Shown: positions 1-11,310, counted from the stretch's first letter. The stretch is 64,000 nt of DNA from Brienomyrus brachyistius (GCF_023856365.1 NW_026042457.1:205722-269721); one strand, 5' to 3'. The notes: a model not told the origin generated them from the letters alone. Numbers and translations: made by a program.

Positions 1-75
1 CTGAAACGCAAAAATAAAACAAAGCAATTAAAGCCGTAAGTGGCTCAAATTGTGCTGTAGCGATTGAAGAACTTT

Positions 76-168
76 TGTCGGAAGTTGGATTCGAACCCAC
101 GCCTTACTTGGGAGAACAGAATACCAGAATAGAGTAGGTTAAGTCCAGCCTTGGCTTCCAAGCTGACG
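76..168 (-). tRNA. tRNA-Leu-like pseudogene module (copy 1)
   Basis: Read on the minus strand, the segment starts GTCAGCTTGG, has a Leu-like anticodon region (GGACTTAACC, anticodon position TAA), a long variable-arm region, a perfect B-box (GGGTTCGAATCC) and ends ACTTCCGACA like vertebrate tRNA-Leu. The 5' part is shortened so that the D-arm and A-box are degenerate. I infer a tRNA-Leu-derived remnant, not a working gene. A covariance-model scan would decide. Confidence 0.5.
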
Positions 169-500
169 TTTTTCTACATATGTGCTTGTGTATCATGGAC
201 AGTAAGAGGGGGCAGGCAAGGAGAGAATTTCTCTCTTTGGGGATCAATAGAGTGTTGTTATTATAACGTCTAAAAAGTATGATGGTCTGTCGATAAATCA
301 ATAAGAAAATAAATGAAGTCGTTTTCGCGAACACGCTGGAAAAGCCAGGGGCCGGACCGACTGTAGGGGGCGTGGCCAGAGACAGCCATCTCAGGCTGTC
401 AAGTCTCCCGTTTTGGCCGGGAAACTACCGTATTTTACTTCTCTTTCCCGCCGTCCTCCCGTATTAGTATTTTCCCGTAAATCTCCCTTATATTATATAG

Positions 501-573
501 TTGCTGGATAGTGTAGTGGTAAGATCGCCGCCTTTCACACGGGAGACCGGGGTTCGAATCCCGGTTGTGGCCA
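501..573 (+). tRNA. tRNA-Asp/Glu-like module (copy 1)
   Basis: An A-box-like TAGTGTAGTGG and a perfect B-box GGTTCGAATCC are spaced as in a tRNA. The body closely resembles vertebrate tRNA-Asp (CCGCC, GGGAGACCGGGG), but the anticodon position reads TTC (Glu) inside the loop CTTTCAC. The acceptor strands do not pair, and the anticodon and T stems each carry mismatches, so this is probably a tRNA-derived repeat module with an internal pol III promoter, not a functional tRNA. Confidence 0.5.
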
Positions 574-1237
574 AAAATATATTTTATATATTTTATATAT
601 TTATATTTATATTTATATTATATTTTATATAATATATATATCATCATCCCCACATTCCGAGATTGGGTACCAAGCCCCATATATATTAGTAGGCTGAATA
701 CAAGAGCAGCTGACCTGAGAAATAAGAAATAAGCTAAGCTGGAAACAGATCAGCTGATCTACACCACAGCAACAGTGATCCTTGAGCTGGAGCCGGACCG
801 TCTTTGAAGACTCCGTAAATCTCCGTATAATAATATATATCTACGGGAACGAGAAAGCAGAGAACAAGAACAAGATTTGTAAATGTAAGATTTGAAGGAC
901 CCGGCATGAAAAATAGAATAGTTCTCGTCATTAGTGAACATGTGTCTCGTCATTGTGTATCATGGACAGTAAGAGGGGGATCAATAGAGTGTTGTTATTA
1001 TAACGTCTAAAAAGTATGATGGTCTGTCGATAAATCAATCAGATAAATAATGAAGTCGTTTTCGCGAACACGCTGGAAAAGCCAGGGGCCGGACCGACTG
1101 TAGGGGGCGTGGCCAGAGACAGCCATCTCAGGCTGTCAAGTCTCCCGTTTTGGCCGGGAAACTACCGTATTTTACTTCTCTTTCCCGCCGTCCTCCCGTA
1201 TTAGTATTTTCCCGTAAATCTCCCTTATATTATATAG

Positions 1238-1310
1238 TTGCTGGATAGTGTAGTGGTAAGATCGCCGCCTTTCACACGGGAGACCGGGGTTCGAATCCCG
1301 GTTGTGGCCA
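1238..1310 (+). tRNA. tRNA-Asp/Glu-like module (copy 2)
   Basis: Same sequence as the module at 501-573, in the next satellite unit. This unit lacks most of the Leu-like module upstream. Confidence 0.5.
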
Positions 1311-2050
1311 AAAATATATTTTATATATTTTATATATTTTATATATTTATATTTATATTTATATTATATTTTATATAATATATATATCATCATCCCCACA
1401 TTCCGAGATTGGGTACCAAGCCCCATATATATTAGTAGGCTGAATACAAGAGCAGCTGACCTGAGAAATAAGAAATAAGCTAAGCTGGAAACCTGGACCC
1501 TCCGACCAAGAATGCGTGAAGTACCCTCAGAAGGTCTACTAGAAGATGTACGTAGAAGACTACTACAGATCAGCTGATCTACACCACAGCAACAGTGATC
1601 CTTGAGCTGGAGCCGGACCGTCTTTGAAGACTCCGTAAATCTCCGTATAATAATATATATCTACGGGAACGAGAAAGGAGAAAGCAGAGAACAAGAACAA
1701 GATTTGTAAATGTAAGATTTGAAGGACCCCCGGCATGAAAAATAGAATAGTTCTCGTCATTAGTGAACATGTGTCTCGTCATTGTGTATCATGGACAGTA
1801 AGAGGGGGATCAATAGAGTGTTGTTATTATAACGTCTAAAAAGTATGATGGTCTGTCGATAAATAATGAAGTCGTTTTCGCGAACACGCTGGAAAAGCCA
1901 GGGTGTAGGGGGCGTGGCCAGAGACAGCCTGCTGACCATCTCAGGCTGTCAAGTCTCCCGTTTTGGCCGGGAAACTACCGTATTTTACTTCTCTTTCCCG
2001 CCGTCCTCCCGTATTAGTATTTTCCCGTAAATCTCCCTTATATTATATAG

Positions 2051-2123
2051 TTGCTGGATAGTGTAGTGGTAAGATCGCCGCCTTTCACATGGGAGACCGG
2101 GGTTCGAATCCCGGTTGTGGCCA
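2051..2123 (+). tRNA. tRNA-Asp/Glu-like module (copy 3)
   Basis: Same module with one change in the anticodon-loop side (cacatggg instead of cacacggg). Its AT tail is split by a SINE starting at 2167. Confidence 0.5.
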
Positions 2124-2153
2124 AAAATATATTTTATATATTTTATATATTTA

Positions 2154-2533
2154 TATTTATATTTATCCATCCATCCATTTTCTTAACCGCTTATCCGACT
2201 GGGTCGCGGGGGGTCCGGAGCCTATCCCGGAAGCAATGGGCACGAGGCAGGGAACAACTCAGGATGGCGGGCCAGCCCATCGCAGGGCACACTCACACAC
2301 CAGTCACCCACACATGCACACCTATGGGCAATATTGCAACTCCAATTAGCCTCAGCATGTTTTTGGACTGTGGGGGGAAACCGGAGTACCCGGAGGAAAC
2401 CCCACGACGGCATGGGGAGAACATGCAAACTCCACACACATGTGACCCAGGAGGAGATTTGAACCCGGGTCCCAGAGGTGTGAGGCAACAGTGCTAACCA
2501 CCGCACCACCATGCCGCCCCTATTTATATTTAT
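2154..2533 (-). mobile_element. tRNA-derived SINE with (ATGG)n tail, copy 1
   Basis: On the minus strand the element runs from 2520 to 2167. It has a tRNA-like head (GTGGTTAGCAC box A, GGGTTCAAATC box B), a conserved body, and a 3' tail of ATGG repeats. A 13 bp direct repeat, tatttatatttat, flanks it at 2154-2166 and 2521-2533. The satellite unit at 36.3 kb shows the empty site. The 86-148 aa frames across it are not genes. Confidence 0.85.
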
Positions 2534-3042
2534 ATTATATTTTATATAATTTATATTATTTTATATTTCCTGTCTTAAAATGTAAGGGATACTGGAGCCT
2601 GGTTGCGGTGGTGGGATGGCTCACGGCGGGTGCCGGAAAATTTCCTTTATTTTCAAATCCAAACCTTGACAGGTATGCTGCTGTTCCAAATCATGGGTGC
2701 ATGTTACAAGTGCGGAACATATTTTAACTTAGTACTAACTTAGCATCATATTTGATCTGATTCGACTGAATATCCCAGGTTTCCATCTCTCATGCATCTG
2801 GTGTGACGTGTTTTCAGACTCTCAGGCTGGCGCCTGAGAAACGTCTCACTCCGGCCAGCTGACCAAAGTTGGTAACCTTGGTATTGTGTGTAGGAGATTC
2901 GGTATAACTATAATTTCGTTCTCCATTTGCATGCCCGAAGTGTCTTTAAGTGTTATGTAGTTTTGCCTGAAACGCAAAAATAAAACAAAGCAATTAAAGC
3001 CGATCAGTGGCTCAAATTGTGCTGTAGCGATTGAAGAACTTT

Positions 3043-3138
3043 TGTCGGAAGTTGGATTCGAACTTGGGATGCCTTACTTGGGAGAACAGAATACCAGAAT
3101 AGAGTAGGTTAAGTCCAGCCTTGGCTTCCAAGCTGACG
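3043..3138 (-). tRNA. tRNA-Leu-like pseudogene module (copy 2)
   Basis: Second Leu-like module, more decayed. The T-arm region reads gattcgaacttgggatgcc on the plus strand, so the B-box is damaged compared with 76-168. Confidence 0.4.
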
Positions 3139-3659
3139 TTTTTCTACATATGTGCTTGTGTATCATGGACAGTAAGAGGGGGCAGGCAAGGAGAGAATTT
3201 CTCTCTTTGGGGATCAATAGAGTGTTGTTATTATAACGTCTAAAAAGTATGATGGTCTGTCGATAAATCAATAACAATATCAATGAAGTCAATGTTTATC
3301 TAAAGGAATCAGAATTCAGGAAAAGCCAGGGGCCGGACCGAGTGTAGGGGGCGTGGCCAGAGACAGCCTGCTGACTGTTCCAAATCATGGGTGCATGTTA
3401 CAAGTCCGGAACATATTTTAACTTAGTACTAACTTAGCATCATATTTGATCTGATTCGACTGAATATCCCAGGTTTCCATCTCTCATGCATCTGGTGTGA
3501 CGTGTTTTCAGACTCTCAGGCTGGCGCAAAGAAATCTTACGGGAATTGAACGTCTCACTCCGGTCAGCTGACCAAAGTTGGTAACCTTGGTATTGTGTGT
3601 AGGAGATTCGGTATAACTATAATTTCGTTCTCCATTTACATGCCCGTAGTGTCTTTAAC

Positions 3660-4488
3660 CGGCTGCACAAACTGGATCCGCCTCCATTACGACACAACTT
3701 TGCCCTTATTGGCTTAAGAATTTAGTCACATACATGACGTATATCTGCTATTTCTCCCGAGAAGCAGGTAAAGCAGTGGTAACTGCTTTGTAGTTAATTT
3801 ACCTGGTAAAATTAAGTTTAAATAAATGATATAAATACTGTAATAGTACTCGTGAGCTTTGTTTATTTGTTATTAGTTATTGTAATGTTGCGCTGCTTTA
3901 TTTGTTTAATCGTCTAGTCTGTGGAGACATTCAAGTTAATCAAATAAGAATTGCACTGTACACTGTACATGACCATAAAAACTTTGTATCCTTGAAATAA
4001 ATGTTTTTGATCTTTTCCTTGGCAGTTATCTTTTTACACAGGGCCTCTATGTACACGATAGTTTTTTTTTTCACGACTAACAGTATGGATCAGGAGTTGG
4101 TTATTGTAAAAGAAGTAATGTGCATGCAGGTGATATTTGTATAGATTTATCCACACCCTTGTAGCAGTGCTGCCATTGCAGTCAGATCTCGCAAACTAGG
4201 AGTATTAGTTGTCTTTATTTCTCTTTATTTCTTGACGCCAACCCTCTCCATTAATCCGGGCTTGGGACTGGCACCTACCTGAGCTGGCTTGCTCCCTTAA
4301 GTGGCTGGGTTAGGCTAAACTATATATATATATTTACCAAGACTACAATAAAACATCTCGAAATGTGTAGTCTAGCAAAACGCAGTTTAAAGAAGGTAGC
4401 CTACCTGGCGAAATTGCAAACAAATTAAGGGCGTTAGGCAGCCTTTAGATCCTACCCATCATGCACTGCAGTTTTTTGCTAATTCCTC
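3660..4488. other. Intergenic stretch with an interspersed repeat
   Basis: No gene is visible. A short (TA)n run lies near 4321. The part from about 4215 to 4480 (from the ctttatttcttgacgccaacc side to the tgcactgcagttttttgc side) recurs inverted at about 26930-27345, with the same two edges. It is therefore a dispersed repeat of unknown class. Confidence 0.5.
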
Positions 4489-4876
4489 AAATGGAAAACT
4501 GTCCATCCATCCATCCATCCATTTTCCAAACCGCTTATCCTACTGGATCGCGGGGGGTCTGGAGCCTATCCCGGAAGCAATGGGCACGAGACAGGGAACA
4601 ACTCAGGATGGCGGGCCAGCCCATCGCAGGGCACACTCACACACTATTCACTCACGCATACACTCCTATGGGCAATTTAGCAACTCCAATTAGCCTCAGC
4701 ATGTTTTTGGACTGTTGGGGAAACCAGAGTACCCGGAGGAAACCCCACGATGACATGGGTAGAACATGCAAACTCCACACACATGTGACCCAGGTGGAGA
4801 CTCGAACCCGGGCCCTAGAGGTGTGAGGCAACAGTGCTAACCACTGCACCACCATGCTGCCCCCTAAATGGAAAAC
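4489..4876 (-). mobile_element. tRNA-derived SINE with (ATGG)n tail, copy 2
   Basis: Element at 4501-4864, minus strand, same family as 2167-2520, with box B reading GGGTTCGAGTC. The 11 bp target duplication aaatggaaaac is exact at 4489-4499 and 4866-4876. It inserted inside the interspersed repeat that precedes it. Confidence 0.88.
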
Positions 4877-5660
4877 CATTAAATACAAAAGGAAAACAAA
4901 AGTGCTGTAAGACTGTATACTTATGTGTATGTTAGTAAAGGCTGTAGCTGACACAACGGACCCCACTAATTAGAAAGGGGTAATTGTACACATGTGGCAT
5001 CCAGTATGTTCTTCTATAACAGTTTTTAAAAAAAAAAAAAAACTCACATTACACAAATTGGCACTATCAAAACGAGGATTATGGGGAAAATGGGGACTGT
5101 GATGGAGATTACATACACGTAGGCATGGTATTTAGTTTTTTTTAATCTGGTCACCTTCCAGAGTAATTGTAAACTAAAACCATCTTCACCCTATTTGATT
5201 CTTTATAAATGGACAATCAGTCGTGCAGTAAATGGGGGTATAGAGAGACACAGAGCTTGTCTAACAAGAAACCCTGGGAAGCTAACATTAATAGGGTGGG
5301 TATGGATAGCAAAACCATTGATACAGATTACAGATTTATATCTCACCTGAACCCTGGCGGGCTCCGTGCCAATAGGGGTTGGGATTAGGGTTAGTTAACT
5401 TAAGTAGTAATATTGATGTGTATATTCTCCTATTCTCCAGTCAGTGAATCGTGAAACGTAATGTTAATATGTTTCTATACCTATATGTTCTGCTTAAAAA
5501 CCCATAAAGGCAAGCACAGTGTTTAGACATTCTGTTACTTAGACTAGTAAACACTAAGATCCTTCAGCTTTCAATTAACCTGACACAACAGTCTAAACAA
5601 CAAATGTGTGCCATGTCATTTGTCATCTTTACATCTTGTATCCTTTATATGGTAATTGGA
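4877..5660. other. Non-coding stretch, no gene seen
   Basis: Unique-looking DNA with a poly(A) run near 5027-5042 and a short telomere-like gggattagggttag at about 5384. No ORF with recognisable content. Confidence 0.5.
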
Positions 5661-5738
5661 TTTTCAAGGTGGAATTGCAGGTCGATCATTTTAAGGATCT
5701 AGATGTAAACCTCCCTGGTGTTGCTTTAATATTTTTTT
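5661..5738 (+). repeat. Direct repeat flanking the Gypsy remnant (left)
   Basis: About 75 bp (tttcaaggtggaatt ... cctggtgttgctttaat) recurs in direct orientation at about 6987-7064 with several mismatches. The two copies bracket the decayed Gypsy pol segment. They could be an old internal duplication or remains of element sequence; they are too short to call LTRs. Confidence 0.5.
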
Positions 5739-5837
5739 TGCACAATTTGCTTCACACACTTCCTCCAGCAGAGAAGCTTACAATACTACACCCCACCAAA
5801 TGACTGGATGATGCCTTTTTATTTAAGGTCTGGCTGT

Positions 5838-6350
5838 GAGCCTCGATTACCGATACACTATCTTCAGGCTCCTGCCGGGATCAGTCAGTATGGTGGACCT
5901 TTGGAGGAATGGGTACAAAACCATCAGGAAAGTTTGCAGGTGCTTCAAGAGTATGTGAAGGCTTAGTTGGAGGAACAAGCCACACCACGAAATCGGAAAC
6001 ACAATGAGTTGGTTAATGATTAGGGGTTTGATGAAGGTCAGCTGGTGTGTTTGCGGAACCATGTTCGAGGTAAAATACAGGATCATTGGGATGCCTGTTT
6101 GTATATGGTAGTTCGGTGTCCCCAAGATCAGGGTGCAGTTTACTCTGCAACTCCAATGGAGGGGGACGGGGTTGTCCGTCAAGTTCACCGAACAGAGTTG
6201 CGTCCAGTACCACAGGGGGTTGTTATGTCAGGGGAAGATGTTCTGGTAATGTCTCCTGAGTCTGGGTTGCCCACAGGGGCAACAGAAATGGAATCGGATG
6301 AGGACTCTGTGATTTTACGGGGACAGGGCTGGTGGGAGGGGTCGCAATAG
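5838..6350 (+). pseudogene. Ty3/Gypsy-type integrase C-terminal remnant
   Basis: The plus-strand frame holds a recognisable end of a Gypsy-type Pol: an YGGPLEEWVQ-like helix, a coiled region broken by stop codons near 5967 and 6021, then the CLRNHVRGKIQDHWD segment and the VHRTELRPVPQ terminus usual after the integrase core in metazoan Gypsy elements. The longest clean piece is 101 codons at 6045-6350. No catalytic DDE residues, RT or LTRs remain. It is a dead 3' fragment. The same fragment is present in the second large copy at 39655-40167. Confidence 0.6.
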
Positions 6351-6811
6351 AGCATCCACAAGTAGGCCTCGTATAATGGAGGAGGTTATGTCCCCCCCGA
6401 GGTGTAGAGACCAGTTAAACGTTCGGTGAGGTCCACCACTGGTCATCATAGCAACCCTTATAAGTTACCACGGTCAGTGAATGATCGTTCGGTTGGGGAG
6501 GAAGACCAGTGGTTTGGGGATAGAATTCTTAGCTGTGATCGTTGGGTCATCAATTTCATTTTGGGGGATGGATTGTAGCCAGGCAATTATAGGCAGGTAT
6601 AGGAACTGCAGTTCGGACTGGAGGCATAGCCGGGGCGAGATGGCTGTGCATGTTCCGATGGTAGGGCATATTGGCAAAGGAGCAGGCACGGGAAAGACAG
6701 GCAGGGTCCTGATAGATTTGGTGGAGCATCGGCGGGCATATTGAATTTGCAGTGTAGCAGCCTTTCTGTTTGCTTGTTTCAGGGGTGAACAATCTTATCC
6801 GCAAAGGGCCG
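6351..6811. other. Probable continuation of the Gypsy remnant
   Basis: GC-richer DNA with short frames on both strands. I cannot assign it beyond its position just after the integrase terminus. Confidence 0.3.
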
Positions 6812-6935
6812 GTGTGTATGCAGGTTTTCGCTGCAACTCCCTAATTAGATTTCTAATTAGAGGACTGATTAGCTGAAGAGTCCTCATACCTGGTTTTGAA
6901 GAGCTGACCTAAAGGTTACCCCAAAAACCTGTTTT
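6812..6935. repeat. Short MITE-like interspersed repeat
   Basis: The segment from ggtgtgtatgcaggttttcg to aaaaacctg has partly complementary ends (gcaggtttt / aaaacctg) and an internal palindrome, taattagatttctaatta. This fits a small non-autonomous DNA element. Family not identified. Confidence 0.4.
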
Positions 6936-7533
6936 TTTTTTGTTTGAATGGGGCAGTGAGTCATGGGGTAAACTACTGTTCTTTAGGGGTTTTCAAGGTG
7001 GAATTACGGGTCGATAATTTTAAGGATCAGGTTGTAAACCTCCCTGGTGTTGCTTTAATATGTTTTATCTGAGGTTGTATCGTGTATTATCAAGCCAGCC
7101 GGCTTAGTGGCCTCGGGAGCGGGGTTTAGTGGGAGCAGCTGGCTAGTTTTATTTTCTTTTTTGTTTGTGTCTTTTTCTTTGTTGTATGTATATTTTGGGT
7201 TCATTATTAGGCAGGCTGGGCCTTTTGGCACCTGTAGTCTGGGTGCTGGATTGCCCATAGGGGTCTTTTTTATTGCTGTGATTTGCTGTGTCATTCACTA
7301 GTGTGATTTGTGCTGGATGTGTTTTTAAGGTTGTGCTGTGGCGTGTACCTGAGCAAACTTTGGGCAACCTGTTCTCTTGTTGGCTTTATTGACAAAGGGT
7401 GGATTAGTCTAATTACGGCCTGCTACAAATAGCTGCATATAACGTATAAAAAAAATCACCTTATGGGTGCTCCGTAGGGTAGCAAGATCTTGAGTTTTTT
7501 TTACAGTACTCGGGTACGTTTTAAAATTTTCGA

Positions 7534-7632
7534 CCAATCAGCAAACATTATTCTGACAGCATAGCTGGGAAACCAATGAAAAGTGAGTGCAACGTTCTAG
7601 AACTTGACTTCGGGTTGACGCTCCCTATAAAA
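7534..7632 (+). promoter_or_regulatory. Promoter-like stretch: two CCAAT boxes, HSE-like site, TATA box
   Basis: CCAAT occurs at 7534-7538 and 7573-7577, a TTCTAGAA palindrome (the TTCnnGAA pair expected of a heat-shock element) at 7595-7602, and TATAAAA at 7626-7632. Order and spacing fit a stress-inducible RNA polymerase II promoter. The start of transcription would fall near 7655-7660, about 70 bases before the ATG at 7725. The function is inferred. Confidence 0.45.
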
Positions 7633-7724
7633 GAGCTGGGTACTGCTTCAAGGCGTTCAGTTGGCGCTACCTCCTGATAGAGTAGCACTGTACGGCTCTT
7701 GTTCCGTAAAACAACATCAAAAGG

Positions 7725-8013
7725 ATGAAAAAAAAAACAATATTTAAAGAAGACGAAAAAAATCAATTTTTAAAGAAGACGAAAAAAACATCGTCTAAAA
7801 AAATAAGCCAAAAAAATAATATCCGAAGAAGGAAAAACATGCAAAGTAAAAAAAAACAAACAAAAATAAAAAACAATATCCAAAGAAGAAGGAAAAAAAC
7901 ATCCAAAGGGAGAAAAGAAGAACTGAAGGGCCAACGAGGTAGGAGGAAATACAAATTTCGTTTCAGCACCGTTGGAGTGCCAAGCCGTGAAAAGCATTTG
8001 GCCAGAAGACAAG
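7725..8013 (+). CDS. Candidate first coding exon, lysine-rich basic protein
   Basis: An ATG frame lies about 95 bases downstream of a TATA box and runs to a consensus splice donor, AAG|GTAAGTG, after 8013. The 96 codons encode a strongly basic peptide made mostly of Lys, Arg, Gln and Ser, with a short internal repeat (FKEDEKNQF / FLKKTKKTS region). It has no signal peptide or membrane segment; a nuclear or nucleic-acid-binding role would fit but is a guess. I do not recognise the family. If unspliced, the frame continues to 8126. No convincing second exon was found. The A-rich composition also fits a non-coding 5' exon. An identical copy is at 41542-41830. Confidence 0.35.
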
Positions 8014-8584
8014 GTAAGTGTTGTATCTGTTATTTTAAAACAGCGCTTTTCAAAATGCTGCTTTATAATCGTTTGAGATCGTTAGCCAGTGTGACAGCTG
8101 AAGGCTTTTTGAGTTTACCAACATAAAGTTTTATTTCTGTATTAGGACATTGTCAGGAACAATGATGTGTTCATCGCTATGATGTGGTCAAAAAGCGATG
8201 CATTGAATCTTAGAAACATTTGTGATTTTTCAAACGATGCTTTTCCTTTTATTTAATCAGTAAAATTTCCATCGGTTTTATATAGTGCCCCTTGAAATAT
8301 GTCTTTAGCTCATTTTCCGGGCATTTTACTAGAATGCATCCTGAGAAATACACAAGCTCTGCTGCATTTCCGTGCCTCGATGTTTAGTGCCGAGTATAAT
8401 TGTTGCAGTTGCCTTTTATATATTCCATGAGACCTGTTGGTACCAAGAGAAGTGTGAGACTGTCAGGGTGAATTTATCATACAATCGCACGCATAAATAC
8501 CTGAGGGTTGCCAGTCCTTTTGCGTTGTTACAGGAGGACTAGAGCTGACGAGTGTGTTTCTACACACTATCAAGGGCATTGTAG
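8014..8584. other. Putative intron or intergenic DNA
   Basis: Follows the GTAAGTG donor. Possible acceptors end at ...tctgtattag (8144) and ...gcgttgttacag (8532), but neither leads into a frame that I can support. Confidence 0.35.
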
Positions 8585-9012
8585 TACAGTTTTCTCAGGT
8601 GGGAGAATGCTGCCGATCTCCTATTTGACAATACAGCCCTTGATATATTAGAATATTACAGAACTAGAAGCCTTTTGCAAGGAAGAATGTGAGAAAATCC
8701 CAAGTACAAGAACTGAAAGCCTTTCAGCTGGCTATAAGAAGCGCTTGTAAGCTGTGATATCTGGCAGAGGAGGTGTTACTAAGTACTGATTACGTAGGGT
8801 GCCCAAACTTTTGCAGAGTGCCATAATAATGTTTTTATTTTGTAATTTTGTTCAATTTATGGCATAAAAAGTAACTATTCATCAATGTTTGCTGAAAATA
8901 TTGTGTATTTTTCCCCCAGTTCCTAAAGAGACTGTATTAACTGATATTGTTGCTTTTGTAATTGAAAAGATGTTATTTGTCAAGGGGTGCCAAACCTTTG
9001 CATAAGACTGTA
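8585..9012 (+). repeat. Interspersed repeat fragment
   Basis: Carries the 'gggtgcccaaacttttgcag' and 'gggtgccaaacctttgcat' phrases typical of an old vertebrate DNA-element family with repeated terminal motifs. Heavily mutated; class uncertain. Confidence 0.4.
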
Positions 9013-9130
9013 CACAGTGTGTGTATGTGTTTATGTGAGTGTGTGTCTGTGTGTGTGTGTGTATATATATATATGTGTGTGTGTGTATATATTTCTGTAT
9101 ATGCATGTGTATATATATATTTATATATAG
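9013..9130. repeat. (TG)n / (TA)n microsatellite
   Basis: Alternating gtgtgtgt and tatatata runs joining the interspersed repeat to the minisatellite array. The cysteine- and tyrosine-rich frames across it are artefacts. Confidence 0.8.
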
Positions 9131-9229
9131 TTCACACACATTCAAACTTATTTGAATACACATTCAAAATTATTTTTATTATTATTATTTTCGTTTTTTT
9201 TTTTTTGTGTGTTTTAAAATTTTTTATTT

Positions 9230-10071
9230 TTGCAATGGAAATAAAAATAAAGCAGTCCTCCGTAGAGGAGGGGTGGTGGAGGGAATATATATATATATAT
9301 ACATATATATAAAATAATTGTCACACAACTGGGGTGACATGCCTTTCCTGCTCACCCAATTTTAGTGCACTTTAGTTATGCATAATGACCTTCTAGTCTC
9401 GATACACCCATATATATATATGTATATATATATATAGTTTTTTTTGTTTTTTTTTTTGCAATAGACAATAAAAATAACGCAGTTCTCCATAAAGGAGGGA
9501 TGGTGGATGGAATATATATATACATATATATAAAATAATTGTCACACAACCTGGGTGACATGCCTTGCCTGCTCACCCAGTTTTAGTGCACCTTAGTTAT
9601 TCATAATGACCATCTAGTCTCGATACACCCATAAATATATATGTATATATATATAGTTTTTTTTGTTTTTTTTTTTGCAATAGACAATAAAAATAACGCA
9701 GTTCTCCATAAAGGAGGGATGGTGGATGGAATATATATTCACATATATATAAAATAATTGTCACACAACTTGGGTGACATGCCTTGCCTGCTCACCCAAT
9801 TTTAGTGCAACTTAGTTATCCATAATGACCAACTAGTCTCGATACACCCATATATATATATATATGTACATATATATATAGTTTTTTTATTAGCAATAGA
9901 AAAGAAAAATAACGCAGTTCTCCGTAAAGGAGGGATGGTGGATGGAATATATATATATATATATACATTTACATAAAATAATTGTCACACAACCTGGGTG
10001 ACATGCCTTGCCTGCTCACCCAATTTTAGTGCACCTTAGTTATCCATACTGACCATCTAGTCTCGACACAC

Positions 10072-10109
<38 letters not shown>

Positions 10110-10422
10110 GTATATATATAGAATTTTTTTTTTTTTCTTGTGTTTTTTTTTCGCAATGGATATTAAAAATAAAGCAGTCCTCCGTAAAGGAGGGGTGGTG
10201 GAGGGAATATATATATACATATATATATAAAATAATTGTCACACAACCTGGGTGACATGCCTTGCCTGCTCACCCAATTTTAGTGCAACTTAGTTATCCA
10301 TAATGACCAACTAGTCTCGATACACCCATATATATATATATATATGTACATATATATAGTTTTTTTATTAGCAATAGAAAAGAAAAATAACGCAGTTCTC
10401 CGTAAAGGAGGGATGGTGGATG

Positions 10423-10464
<42 letters not shown>

Positions 10465-10567
10465 TTATATAAAATAATTGTCACACAACCTGGGTGACAT
10501 GCCTTGCCTGCTCACCCAATTTTAGTGCACTTTAGTTATCCATACTGACCATCTAGTCTCGACACAC

Positions 10568-10632
<65 letters not shown>

Positions 10633-10840
10633 GATATTTTTTCTTTTTCTTGTGTTTTTTTTCGCAATGGATATTAAAAATAAAGCAGTCCTCCGTAAAG
10701 GAGGGGTGGTGGAGGGAATATATATATACATATATATATAAAATAATTGTCACACAACCTGGGTGACATGCCTTGCCTGCTCACCCAATTTTAGTGCAAC
10801 TTAGTTATCCATAATGACCAACTAGTCTCGATACACCCAT
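9230..10840. repeat. Minisatellite array, left part (7 units)
   Basis: Each unit of roughly 220-270 bp has a fixed core, with gtcacacaac anchors near 9320, 9541, 9763, 9984, 10230, 10482 and 10749. In order: a (gc)aatggacaataaaaat segment, CTCCGTAAAGGAG (a small hairpin), a TA run, ataaaataattgtcacacaac, GGGTGA...TCACCC (inverted repeat), a ttagtgcac...ctagtctcgatacaccca segment, a second TA run and a T-rich tract. Length varies mainly in the TA runs. The last unit is cut by the provirus at 10840. Confidence 0.9.
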
Positions 10841-11310
10841 TGTTAGGTTGAAGAAACTGTTAGTAATCATTTGTTATCATTTCTGTATAATCAGCAATGA
10901 GTGTAAATATGTATATACATTATTTTGTTTTCCTTTACCTTCATACTTTAGATTATATTAGTTTACACGTATCCTGAGCACGTGTTTAAATAGTTGTCCA
11001 CCTGAGTAAAACCAGAACTTCTTCTTACTCTCACAGTCTTTTCTTTGTTCTCACTCCAAGACCCCTGCCCCCCATTGACTATAAATAAAGGTGCCAAGGG
11101 GAACCACCCTTTGTAACACATTCCTTTGTAGCCTAGCATGCAGAGAGTGTGGTTACCCTTGTGCAAGTAAAACTCTAAGTGTGTTGTCTCGTAATTAATG
11201 GTGTGTACAGAGTTGGAGTGGAAAGCCTGTCGCTTTCTCCAACATATACTGTACTGTAGTTTGGTCCTGTGTGCAGAGTTGGAGTGGAAAGCCTGACGCT
11301 TTCTCCAACA
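10841..11310 (+). repeat. 5' LTR (470 bp)
   Basis: Begins TGTTAGG and ends CCAACA (TG...CA). TATAAATAAA at about 11081 supplies both a TATA-like box and an overlapping AATAAA signal. Near the 3' end, a 66 bp period repeats the phrase cagagttggagtggaaag (11208 and 11274). Confidence 0.93.

Larger units (their letters stand above)
1..3659. repeat. Composite tRNA-bearing tandem satellite, block 1
   Basis: Three to four related units repeat here, each built from the same modules in the same order. These are a (-) tRNA-Leu-like module, a 'cagtaagaggggg' segment, a GC-rich stretch (cggaccgactgtaggggg...), a promoter-like 'cccgccgtcctcccgta' stretch, a (+) tRNA-Asp/Glu-like module, an AT-rich tail, and either a 'ccgagattgggtacc' or a 'ggagcctggttgcgg' linker. 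Units differ by small deletions and linker exchange. The array breaks off at gtctttaa near 3659, where unrelated DNA begins. The same units recur at 33.5-37.5 kb and 55.2-61.1 kb. No protein-coding gene is supported inside; the 60-150 aa frames here recur only because the DNA repeats. Confidence 0.85.

Noticed and set aside
501..573. Functional tRNA-Asp or tRNA-Glu gene
   Set aside because: Acceptor strands do not pair and the anticodon and T stems have mismatches, despite a good B-box.
2051..2512. 148- and 96-codon frames
   Set aside because: They read across the tRNA-like module and a SINE; they recur wherever the SINE occurs.
5378..5400. Interstitial telomere repeat
   Set aside because: Barely two TTAGGG-like units; chance is enough.
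5661..7064. Direct repeats around the Gypsy remnant as a pair of LTRs
   Set aside because: Only about 75 bp, no TG...CA ends, no target duplication, primer site or polypurine tract.
9376..10753. Many minus-strand frames rich in Tyr-Ile
   Set aside because: They are (TA)n tracts of the minisatellite read through; no start context or conserved domain.
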